The notes under the pieces were generated by a model. The model ran no database searches and was not told the DNA's origin. It saw only the letters and a program-made list of their open reading frames with translations. Below are positions 1 to 5,730 of a DNA stretch of 6,917 bases, piece after piece. The translations under genes and the position numbers were made by a program. Source of the DNA: JBDKTK01 sp964556675 (GTDB lineage Bacteria; Desulfobacterota; Syntrophia; Syntrophales; UBA4778); assembly GCA_964556675.1 (NCBI GenBank), contig CAZKYN010000187.1, forward strand, positions 1 through 6,917, given 5' to 3'. How positions within the stretch are numbered: the first letter of the stretch is position 1; each line of letters starts with the position of its first letter.

Positions 1-63
1 GCTTCGACGCAATTCCGGGAGGGGTCTCCTAAATTGGACCCGATGCCTATGAATGAAACAATC
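1..63. other. Non-coding end of window downstream of dapL
   Basis: No gene can be supported in this short stretch after the dapL stop codon. It contains a small imperfect hairpin at 22-41 (arms GGGTCTCC and GGACCC, one bulged base, A/T-rich loop). No T-run follows it on the minus strand, so it is not a canonical terminator for the operon. On the minus strand an AGGAG sequence (26-30) lies in one arm, and a TTG codon (10-12) follows about 13 nt later. A further minus-strand gene could begin near or beyond the left edge, but the evidence is too thin to call one. Confidence 0.4.
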
Positions 64-1230
64 TTACGCGAATTCCCGTTCAATCCGGGCCATAGCCTCT
101 TTAAGTCTCGCGTCCGGCACGGTCAGGGAAATGCGGATGAAACCTTCTCCATACTTGCCGTAAGCCGTACCCGCCGCGACGACGACGGCTGTCTTCTCAA
201 ACAGCCTTCCCGTGAAATCGATCGAGCTCAGACCCCTGGGCGTCGGCACCCATAAATAGAAGGTGCCCTTCGGCGGATTGAACTCAATGCCGATCTTTTT
301 CATCGTGGCAAGGACCAGATCTCTCCGGGCCTTGTATATCTTGAGCATGTTTTCGATATTGGATGTTTCCGATCTGAGCGCATGTATGCCGGCAAACTGG
401 ACCGCGTTGAAGATTCCGGAATCGGTGTTTTCCTTCACCTTGCTGATGCCGGCAATGAGGTCGGGGTTGCCCATGGCCATCCCGATCCTCCAACCTGTCA
501 TGTTGTATGGCTTAGAGAGGGAATTGAGCTCAACGGCAACATCGCTGGCGCCCTCGACACTCAGTATGCTCAACCTCTCCTGGCCTTCGAATACGACTTC
601 ACTGTAAGGGTTGTCGTAGCAGATGGCAATGTCGTTCGATTTGGCGAAATCCACGGCGTTCCGGAAGAATTCCCTGTTGGCGCAGGCCCCCGTGGGATTG
701 TTCGGATAATTGAGGAACATGGCCGTGGCCTTCTTGACGATATCCCCGGGGATATCCTCGAAGATCGGCAGGTAGCCGTTTTCGGGCAGGATCGGCATTG
801 AGTACGGCTCTCCGCCGCCCATTAGGATGCTTGCCCGGTATGCCGGGTATCCCGGATCCGTCATCAGGACGATATCGCCGGGATTGACTCTTGCCAAGAT
901 GAAATGATGGCAGCCCTCCTTGGAGCCGATCAGGCCCAGGACTTCATTTGCCGGGTCCAGTTTGACGCCGTACCTGGATCGGTACCACCCGGCCACTTCC
1001 TGGCGGAAGGCCAGCATGCCCTTCTCCTCGTCGGTCGGATAGCGGTGGTTCTCCGGGTCATAAGCTGTCCTGCAAAGTTCATCGATGACCCCTTTCGGTG
1101 TAGGTTCTACCGGGTCGCCAATAGCGAGGCTGATCACGTCGATTCCGTCTGCCTTTGCCTTGGCAATCTTCTTCCTGAGTTCCATGAACAGGTATGGAGG
1201 TATTTTGGTCAAACGTTCCGCAATCTGCAA
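64..1230 (-). CDS. dapL: LL-diaminopimelate aminotransferase (DapL)
   Basis: This is a PLP-dependent class I/II aminotransferase of 388 residues, close to the usual 390-410. DapL moves an amino group from glutamate to tetrahydrodipicolinate, giving LL-2,6-diaminopimelate in one cytosolic step in place of DapD, DapC and DapE. Visible landmarks are IGDP near residue 37, the DapL-like GSKEG at 102-106, DPGYP at 125-129, NYPNNPTG at 174-181, YDNPYS at 205-210, the Schiff-base lysine K240 in NSLSKPYNMTGWR, DSGIFNAVQ at 270-278, and the substrate-carboxylate arginine R366 in FIRISL. The start is TTG at 1228-1230, chosen because AAGGAG lies 7 nt upstream and homologues begin with a similar AERL..PPYLF stretch. 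The next in-frame ATG, at residue 16, would cut into that stretch. Class I aminotransferases are hard to separate by sequence alone, but location after dapF-dapA-dapB and absence of dapD/dapE here support DapL. The gene sits 186 nt after dapB, behind a repeat, so it may have its own promoter. Confidence 0.93.
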   Translation of the reverse strand: MQIAERLTKIPPYLFMELRKKIAKAKADGIDVISLAIGDPVEPTPKGVIDELCRTAYDPENHRYPTDEEKGMLAFRQEVAGWYRSRYGVKLDPANEVLGLIGSKEGCHHFILARVNPGDIVLMTDPGYPAYRASILMGGGEPYSMPILPENGYLPIFEDIPGDIVKKATAMFLNYPNNPTGACANREFFRNAVDFAKSNDIAICYDNPYSEVVFEGQERLSILSVEGASDVAVELNSLSKPYNMTGWRIGMAMGNPDLIAGISKVKENTDSGIFNAVQFAGIHALRSETSNIENMLKIYKARRDLVLATMKKIGIEFNPPKGTFYLWVPTPRGLSSIDFTGRLFEKTAVVVAAGTAYGKYGEGFIRISLTVPDARLKEAMARIEREFA

Positions 1231-1237
1231 TTCGGCT

Positions 1238-1243
1238 CTCCTT
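1238..1243 (-). promoter_or_regulatory. Ribosome binding site that fixes the TTG start of dapL
   Basis: On the minus strand this reads AAGGAG, with 7 nt before the TTG at 1228-1230. No ATG or GTG in the dapL frame is as well placed, so this site decides the start codon. Confidence 0.75.
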
Positions 1244-1258
1244 GTATACTGTGAAAAC

Positions 1259-1280
1259 GGGCGACCACAAAGGACCGCCC
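1259..1280 (-). other. Small GC-rich hairpin before dapL (possible weak terminator or attenuator)
   Basis: On the minus strand a GGGCG arm and a CGCCC arm enclose an inner partial pairing (CC with GG, U-rich loop), and GTTTTC follows directly. The form recalls an intrinsic terminator, but the stem has only about 5 to 7 pairs with unpaired bases and the T-run is only four long. It lies about 28 nt upstream of the dapL start. It could lower read-through into dapL or cap the 5' end of a dapL transcript; neither is shown. Confidence 0.3.
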
Positions 1281-1294
1281 ACCAATTATGTCAA
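1266..1294 (-). promoter_or_regulatory. Candidate sigma-70 promoter for dapL
   Basis: A perfect TTGACA -35 hexamer (1289-1294 on the minus strand) lies just outside the end of the 119-bp repeat. At a 17-nt spacing the -10 position reads TTTGTG, a poor match to TATAAT. A better-looking TATACA (1243-1248) is too far from this -35 and overlaps the dapL ribosome binding site. The case rests on the -35 and on the unusually long gap before dapL. Confidence 0.25.
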
Positions 1295-1295
1295 T

Positions 1296-1414
1296 GCTGT
1301 TCAAAAACGCTTTCCCCGAGAGTACAGCTCTGCAAAGCGCAAAACCGGATCGCGAGGCGTATAAACGCAGTACGGTTTGCAGCGGAACGCAGCAGATGAG
1401 AGTTTTTCAACAGC
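1296..1414. repeat. 119-bp imperfect palindromic element with inverted ends, between dapB and dapL
   Basis: The two ends are inverted repeats: 1296-1308 (GCTGTTCAAAAAC) matches the reverse complement of 1402-1414 at 12 of 13 positions. Near the centre a small palindrome, GCGT-ATAA-ACGC (1357-1368), forms a tetraloop hairpin. The halves between also pair in part: CTGCAAAGCGCAAAACCGG on the left resembles the complement of CGGTTTGCAGCGG on the right. The whole could fold into a long cruciform or RNA hairpin. It starts just after the dapB stop codon (2 nt away) and contains no supported gene. From memory, repeats with GTTGAAAAA..CTGCTGCG ends and a GCGT..ACGC centre are scattered through deltaproteobacterial genomes, which suggests a non-autonomous REP- or MITE-like element. 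I see no flanking target duplication that I can support. Confidence 0.7.
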
Positions 1415-1416
1415 CG

Positions 1417-2220
1417 TTATCTCAACCCCAAGACGTCCTGCATGTCATAAAGGCCGTTCTTCTGGTTGACTATCCATTTCGCGGCCCTTATCGCGCCTTT
1501 TGCGAAATTGTCCCGGCTGTGGGCCCGGTGGATGAATTCCAGCCGTTCGCCGATCCCTCCGAAGATGACCGTGTGCTCGCCCACTATATCGCCGGCCCGC
1601 ACCGTCTGGATGCCTATTTCCTCCTTCGTGCGCGCCCCGATCATTCCCTTGCGTTCGTAAACGCCGACCTTGTCGAGGTCACGGCCCAGCTTCTGGGCCA
1701 GTATCTGGGCCATCTTCACGGCGGTGCCGCTTGGTGAATCCTTCTTGAGGTTGTGATGGGCCTCGACGATCTCGACATCGAAATCATTGCCGAGAATGCC
1801 CGCAACATAGTCGAGCACCTTGAACATGACATTGACCCCGACGCTCATATTGGGCGCAAGGACGCACCTGCCGTCCCGGGCGAGTACCCTGGCCTTTTCC
1901 GTTGCCTCGGGCGTGAATCCCGTGCTGCCGATGACAATCGCCTTGCCCTTGGCGGCAGCCGCTTTAAGGTGTTCGAGCGATGCCTCGAACTGGGTGAAAT
2001 CGATGACGACGTCTCCCTTATCGAGCACCGCATCCATGTTGTCAGCAATGGTTATCCCGGTCTTTCCCAGGCCCAGGCACTCTCCCAAGTCCTTTCCCAC
2101 GAACGGGTGTCCTTTCCTTTCGAAGGCGGCGGAGACCTCAATCCCTTCCGTCCCGAAAATGAGAGAGATGATCCTCCCGCCCATTTTCCCGCCGGCGCCG
2201 GCAACAATCGCTTTAACCAT
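1417..2220 (-). CDS. dapB: 4-hydroxy-tetrahydrodipicolinate reductase (DapB)
   Basis: This 267-residue protein has the usual DapB length. It reduces 4-hydroxy-tetrahydrodipicolinate with NAD(P)H to tetrahydrodipicolinate, the substrate of DapL, in the cytosol. The N-terminal Rossmann fold shows GAGGKMGGRI at residues 8-17. STGF at 99-102 and APNMSVGVN at 122-130 line the cofactor and substrate site. EAHHNLKKDSPSGTA at 153-167 is the family signature, with H155 as proposed acid and K159 as the substrate-binding lysine. The C-terminal DMQDVLGL is also typical, so the protein is complete. The ATG at 2218-2220 follows AGGAGG with 5 nt spacing. That site overlaps the dapA stop codon (TAGGAGG), and only 9 nt separate the genes, so translation is probably linked to dapA. 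The stop is followed within 2 nt by a repeat element, which does not disrupt the reading frame. Confidence 0.97.
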   Translation of the reverse strand: MVKAIVAGAGGKMGGRIISLIFGTEGIEVSAAFERKGHPFVGKDLGECLGLGKTGITIADNMDAVLDKGDVVIDFTQFEASLEHLKAAAAKGKAIVIGSTGFTPEATEKARVLARDGRCVLAPNMSVGVNVMFKVLDYVAGILGNDFDVEIVEAHHNLKKDSPSGTAVKMAQILAQKLGRDLDKVGVYERKGMIGARTKEEIGIQTVRAGDIVGEHTVIFGGIGERLEFIHRAHSRDNFAKGAIRAAKWIVNQKNGLYDMQDVLGLR

Positions 2221-2229
2221 TGTGCCCTC

Positions 2230-3105
2230 CTATTTAATGAGACCGTAGTTGGTTAGCGCTTTCCTTACCTTCTCCCGGCCGGCATCGGAGATGCCGACCA
2301 GCGGCAGGCGGATTTCGTCCTGGATCTTTCCCATCATGGCAAGAGCGGCCTTGACAGGCGTCGGGTTTGTCTCCACGAACATCGCATCGACCAGGGGCAT
2401 CATCTTGTAGTGCAGGGCCCTTGCTTTCTTCAAATCGCCGGCATTGAAGGCGTCAACCATCTTCGCGACCTCCCCGGGGGCCACGTTCGACACAACCGAG
2501 ATTACGCCGTGCCCGCCCAGGCACATCAGGGGATAAGTGAAGAAATCATCGCCGGAAAGCACAGTGAAGCCCTTTGGGCAGGCCGCGATCACGTCGGCCA
2601 TTTGCCTGAGGCTGCCGGAGGCTTCCTTCACTCCGACTATGTTCTTGATCATGGCAAGCCGGGCAAGGGTATCGGTGCTCATGTTCACGCCCGTGCGGCT
2701 CTGGATATTGTAAACTATAATCGGGATGGGGGCCGATTCGGCAAGTTTCTTATAATGCTGGTACAGGCCCTCCTGGGTCGGCCGGTTGTAATAGGGGCAG
2801 ACCACGAGCGCGCCGTCGGCGCCCACTTCATGGGCATGCCTGGTGAGCCGGACGGCTTCAGCGGTGCTGTTCGAACCGGTCCCGGCAATTACGGGGACCC
2901 TCTTCCTCACTGCGTCGACTGTTATCTCGATAACCCTGTCATGCTCCTCGTGCGAAAGGACCGGCGATTCGCCTGTCGTGCCGCAGGGGACAATTGCATC
3001 GGTCCCTTTTTTGATCTGGAACTCGATCAGTCCCCTCAGAGCCTCCTCATCCACCTTTCCGTTCTTGAAAGGCGTTACGATTGCTACGATTGCCCCTTTA
3101 AACAT
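2230..3105 (-). CDS. dapA: 4-hydroxy-tetrahydrodipicolinate synthase (DapA)
   Basis: DapA condenses pyruvate with L-aspartate-4-semialdehyde, the first committed step to diaminopimelate and lysine. At 291 residues it has the normal length of this TIM-barrel aldolase. Visible residues include the GTTGESP motif at 42-48 with T43/T44, Y106 in the YYNRPTQ stretch, Y132 in VYNIQSRTG, R137, and the Schiff-base lysine K160 in VGVKEASGS. All expected catalytic positions are present. The catalytic-tyrosine loop reads YNIQSRTG where E. coli has YNVPSRTG, a tolerated family variant. The ATG at 3103-3105 follows a strong AAGGAGG with 6 nt spacing. The gene lies 33 nt after dapF and 9 nt before dapB. Many DapA enzymes are inhibited by lysine, but the sequence alone does not settle this here. 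I see no lysine riboswitch upstream; the gap is too short to hold one. Confidence 0.97.
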   Translation of the reverse strand: MFKGAIVAIVTPFKNGKVDEEALRGLIEFQIKKGTDAIVPCGTTGESPVLSHEEHDRVIEITVDAVRKRVPVIAGTGSNSTAEAVRLTRHAHEVGADGALVVCPYYNRPTQEGLYQHYKKLAESAPIPIIVYNIQSRTGVNMSTDTLARLAMIKNIVGVKEASGSLRQMADVIAACPKGFTVLSGDDFFTYPLMCLGGHGVISVVSNVAPGEVAKMVDAFNAGDLKKARALHYKMMPLVDAMFVETNPTPVKAALAMMGKIQDEIRLPLVGISDAGREKVRKALTNYGLIK

Positions 3106-3138
3106 GGAGAGCCTCCTTCTTCTATTTCTTCCTTATTA

Positions 3139-3954
3139 TTAATAAGCCTCTTTCCAGAGCCTGCCCTCGTAAACGACCGAGGCCCTGCCTTCCAGGTAGA
3201 CATTGGAAAATTTATCCCCGGATTTTTCGAAATAAATATTGAGGATTTCGCCGCTTTTTACCAGAATTTCAACGGGAGAGTCAACCAGGCCCTTGCCCGC
3301 GCTTACCAGGGCCGAGGCGACGGCGCCGGTGCCGCAGGCAAGCGTTTCGTCCTCAACGCCCCTCTCGTAGGTCCTTACCCGGATGCGGTCCTTACCCTCA
3401 ATTGTCACAAAATTCACGTTGGTCCCGGCGGGGGCATAAGCGCTGTGATACCTGACGTCGCGGCCGTACCCGAAAACGTCGAATTCGTTCAGCCGGTCGA
3501 CAAAGGAAACCGCATGGGGCACGCCCGTATTGATGCTGTTCACCTTGAGCTGTCCATCTTTTACGGGAATCGAATAATCAAGTTTCAGGTCGCGCGGATC
3601 GGTGAGGCGCAGCTTGACGATATCACCCTTGACTTCCGCATCGATTATACCGGCCCTGGTTTCAAATGAGAGCTTTTCCCCGGCAATGCCTTTTATAAAA
3701 GCAAACCGCGCGGCACAGCGGCCGCCGTTTCCGCACATCTCCGCCTCGCTGCCGTCGGCGTTGAAAAAGAGCCAGCGGAAATCGGCCTTGTCTGAAGGCT
3801 CGATCACGATCAGGCCGTCGGCGCCGACCGAAACCTTGTTGCGGCACACCGACTTGGCAAAGGATTTAAGGTTCATGCCGTCCAGTACTTTGCCGCGGTT
3901 GTCAATCAGTATGAAATCGTTGCCGCTGCCGCTCATCTTATAAAATTCGATCAT
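3139..3954 (-). CDS. dapF: Diaminopimelate epimerase (DapF)
   Basis: DapF turns LL-diaminopimelate into the meso form, the peptidoglycan cross-linking residue and the substrate of LysA. The 271 residues show the two-domain pattern of this cofactor-free racemase. GSGNDF is at residues 9-14, the first catalytic cysteine is C74 in MCGNGGRC, TGVPHAV is at 143-149, and the second cysteine is C207 in ERGVEDETLACGTG. Both members of the cysteine pair are present. The ATG at 3952-3954 follows GAGG with 7 nt spacing. The gene ends in three consecutive in-frame TAA codons (3133-3141 on the minus strand), an unusually firm stop. It follows lysA after a gap that is largely an inverted repeat and is followed closely by dapA. 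In this pathway it acts directly on the DapL product. Confidence 0.97.
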   Translation of the reverse strand: MIEFYKMSGSGNDFILIDNRGKVLDGMNLKSFAKSVCRNKVSVGADGLIVIEPSDKADFRWLFFNADGSEAEMCGNGGRCAARFAFIKGIAGEKLSFETRAGIIDAEVKGDIVKLRLTDPRDLKLDYSIPVKDGQLKVNSINTGVPHAVSFVDRLNEFDVFGYGRDVRYHSAYAPAGTNVNFVTIEGKDRIRVRTYERGVEDETLACGTGAVASALVSAGKGLVDSPVEILVKSGEILNIYFEKSGDKFSNVYLEGRASVVYEGRLWKEAY

Positions 3955-3972
3955 TACAAATCCTCAGAAAAC

Positions 3973-4038
3973 AGATTCTTCGGTAGCTTCGCTCAGAATG
4001 ACAACGAATCCTGTCATCCTGAGCGAAGCGAAGGATCT
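3973..4038. repeat. Inverted repeat of the GTCATCCTGAGCGAAGC type between lysA and dapF
   Basis: The left arm (3973-4002) and right arm (4013-4038) are reverse complements at 24 of 26 aligned positions, with a 4-nt bulge (3982-3985) in the left arm and a 10-nt loop. Both arms hold the core CTGAGCGAAGC. It is the longest and strongest stem in the window and fills most of the lysA-dapF gap. From memory, this core is a common dispersed palindrome in deltaproteobacteria, Chloroflexi and other phyla, so it is probably a REP-like element and not specific to lysine genes. In the lysA-dapF mRNA it would form a stable stem-loop just before the dapF ribosome binding site, which could slow decay or damp expression of the downstream genes. 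Confidence 0.8.
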
Positions 4039-4045
4039 TTTTTTT
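3973..4045 (+). terminator. Intrinsic-terminator-like structure, strongest for plus-strand transcripts
   Basis: Read on the plus strand, the long stem-loop is followed directly by eight T residues (4038-4045), the textbook form of a rho-independent terminator. No gene in the window is on that strand, so it would stop antisense transcripts entering lysA from its 3' end. Read in the operon direction the order is reversed: an A8 run precedes the stem, and only GTTTTC follows it, so termination of the lysA transcript should be at most partial. Confidence 0.45.
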
Positions 4046-4047
4046 AA

Positions 4048-5307
4048 TCACTTCAGGAAATCCGGTATCTCTTCGCCCCGGACCAGGTCCTGGTAATCCT
4101 CTCTGCGCCGGACAACGTAATATTTATCATCCCGAACCAAGACTTCCGCCGCCCGGGGACGTGAATTGTAGTTGCTCGACATGGTAAACCCGTAAGCTCC
4201 GGCGCTCATCACGGCAATCAGGTCCCCGCTCCGATAGGCGGGCACGACCCTGTCCCTGGCCAGGAAGTCGCCTGACTCACATATCGGACCGACTATGTCT
4301 GCTTTCAGGGTATCTTCTTCTTTATTCGGCGCCACGGAGATTATCCGGTGAAAAGAATCATAAAGGCTCGGCCGAATGAGGTCGTTCATGCCTGCATCAA
4401 CAATGATGAAATTCTTTTCACCATTTGTTTTTGTGAACAGCACCCGGGAGATAAGCGCTCCGGCGTTGCCCACTATTACCCTGCCCGGCTCCAGGATGAA
4501 AGTGCAGTCGAGGCCTTCGGCGGCCTTCCTTATCGCCTGGGCGTACTCATCGGGATGGGGCGGCATTTCCTGGTTGTAAGTAATCCCCAGCCCTCCGCCG
4601 AGATCGAGATATTTTATCTCGATGCCTTCCTTCTTCAAAAGATTGACGAGGCTCTTGAGCTTATCAAGCGCATCCACGAACGGCGATATTTGCGTCACCT
4701 GTGAGCCGATATGGCAATCGACGCCGATGACATCGATGTTCTTGAACGCCCGTGCCCGCCTGTACTCCTCGAGGCATTTCTGGATATCGATGCCGAACTT
4801 GTTCTTTTTCAGCCCCGTCGAAATATGGGGATGCGTTTTCGGGTCGACGTCGGGGTTGATCCTGATGGAAATCCTGGCCCTGGCTCCGAGCTTCTCCGCA
4901 ACGGTGTTGATAGCCTCAAGCTCCTGCGCGGACTCGACGTTGAACATGAGGATGTTCGAGCGGATCGCAAACTCGATCTCGTCGCGCTTTTTCCCAACCC
5001 CGGAATAAACAATCCGGGCCGGGTCGGCTCCTGCCCGCAGAACGCGGAAAAGCTCCCCTCCGGAAACGATATCGGCGCCGCCTCCTTCTTTCATGAACAG
5101 GCGTAAAATGGCGATATTGGAATTGGCCTTCACGGAAAAGCATATGATGTGCTTCATGCCCGCAAATGCCTTGTCGAACACCTGGAAATGTCGTGTCAAC
5201 GTCCTGTGGCTGTATACGTACAAGGGCGTGCCCGCCTCTTCCGCCAGCAGGCGCACGGGGACTTCCTCACACCACAATTCGCCATTTAGATAATGAAAGT
5301 CGTTCAT
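4048..5307 (-). CDS. lysA: Diaminopimelate decarboxylase (LysA)
   Basis: LysA removes CO2 from meso-diaminopimelate to give L-lysine, the last step of the pathway, in the cytosol. It is a PLP enzyme of the fold-III group (alanine-racemase-like barrel plus beta domain). With the start at 5305-5307 it has 419 residues, the usual length. K60 in CFSVKANSN carries PLP. H199 in HIGSQ, GGG at 237-239, EPGR at 273-276 and DAGMNDLIRPSLYDS bind cofactor or substrate. CESGD at 343-347 holds the catalytic cysteine from the partner subunit, and Y372 lies in GAYGFTMSSNYN. An in-frame ATG 42 nt further upstream would add 14 residues, but those lie inside the lipoprotein gene and do not look like LysA. The MNDFHYLNGEL start fits the family and gives a 4-nt ATGA overlap with the preceding gene. 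The ribosome binding site is weak, which fits translational coupling. Confidence 0.96.
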   Translation of the reverse strand: MNDFHYLNGELWCEEVPVRLLAEEAGTPLYVYSHRTLTRHFQVFDKAFAGMKHIICFSVKANSNIAILRLFMKEGGGADIVSGGELFRVLRAGADPARIVYSGVGKKRDEIEFAIRSNILMFNVESAQELEAINTVAEKLGARARISIRINPDVDPKTHPHISTGLKKNKFGIDIQKCLEEYRRARAFKNIDVIGVDCHIGSQVTQISPFVDALDKLKSLVNLLKKEGIEIKYLDLGGGLGITYNQEMPPHPDEYAQAIRKAAEGLDCTFILEPGRVIVGNAGALISRVLFTKTNGEKNFIIVDAGMNDLIRPSLYDSFHRIISVAPNKEEDTLKADIVGPICESGDFLARDRVVPAYRSGDLIAVMSAGAYGFTMSSNYNSRPRAAEVLVRDDKYYVVRRREDYQDLVRGEEIPDFLK

Positions 5308-5729
5308 GGGCCGATTCTCGCTTCTGAAATGTTTGATTCTTCTCCGCACAGGCCCGCCGAGTCACAGAGAGCCAGTTTATATGAGTAGAGGAAACCGCTT
5401 TTTACATTGTAATCGATGAAATTTGCAAGCCCGTTCTCGGGCTTGATATCGCCCGGAAAAAGGTCCGCGATGATTGCATAATTGCGGGGGCATCCCGGGC
5501 AATCGCCCGGCGCCTCGATGGAGCTTCTCAGGACTCTTGTCCTGGCCACGTCGGCCCTGGGATCGGGGGCGGTCCAGGTAAGGGCAATCGTGTTTCCGGC
5601 CACCCGCGCCTGCAGGTCTGCAACCCGGGGTATTATGAGGTGGGGCGGAACCGGCGGAGCCTTCCTTCCGCAGGCCCAAAAAGCGGAAACGGCGCACAAT
5701 ATGAGCACAGCTGCCAGGAATTTCCTCAT
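5304..5729 (-). CDS. Small lipoprotein with LptM/LppL-like start and fibronectin-III-like body
   Basis: This 141-residue protein has a signal peptide (MRKF, then a hydrophobic stretch 5-18) ending at a likely lipid-modified cysteine, C20, in FWACGRK. The lipobox is loose at -3/-2 but has A at -1. Position +2 is glycine, so no aspartate retention signal is seen and an outer-membrane location is plausible. After C20 the sequence GRKAPPVPP resembles the CG.KGPL..PP start of LptM (YifL) and LppL lipoproteins. Residues about 35-137 look like one fibronectin type III domain (VADLQARV.GNTIALTWTAPDP, then a YSYKLALCDSAG strand). Four further cysteines (C77, C80, C122, C128) suggest disulfides or a metal site. 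The gene begins 1 nt after argH stops and overlaps lysA by 4 nt. The order lipoprotein-lysA-dapF matches lppL-lysA-dapF of Pseudomonas. A role in outer-membrane or LPS-transport assembly is possible by analogy, but unproven. Confidence 0.85.
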   Translation of the reverse strand: MRKFLAAVLILCAVSAFWACGRKAPPVPPHLIIPRVADLQARVAGNTIALTWTAPDPRADVARTRVLRSSIEAPGDCPGCPRNYAIIADLFPGDIKPENGLANFIDYNVKSGFLYSYKLALCDSAGLCGEESNISEARIGP

Positions 5730-5730
5730 C

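Noticed and set aside
1231..1416. Lysine (L-box) riboswitch or T-box before dapL
   Set aside because: The gap is long enough, but most of it is the palindromic repeat. I could not find the multi-helix L-box layout or a T-box core, and the repeat's inverted ends explain the structure better.
1288..1737. Plus-strand open frame starting in the dapB-dapL gap
   Set aside because: It begins inside the repeat and runs antisense through dapB, and its translation is low-complexity shadow sequence with no supported start signal.
2410..3669. A 419-codon plus-strand open frame across dapA and dapF
   Set aside because: It lies antisense to two clear enzymes with intact catalytic motifs and crosses their junction. 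Its translation shows no recognisable domain, so it is a shadow of GC-rich codon use.
3973..4038. CRISPR repeat or array
   Set aside because: There is only one inverted pair with a 10-nt loop, with no direct repeats at regular spacing and no spacers or cas genes.
5308..5349. Upstream in-frame ATG that would lengthen lysA by 14 residues
   Set aside because: The added residues (arginine-rich) are unlike LysA N-termini and would overlap the lipoprotein gene by 46 nt, whereas the ATG at 5305-5307 gives the common 4-nt overlap and the family start.
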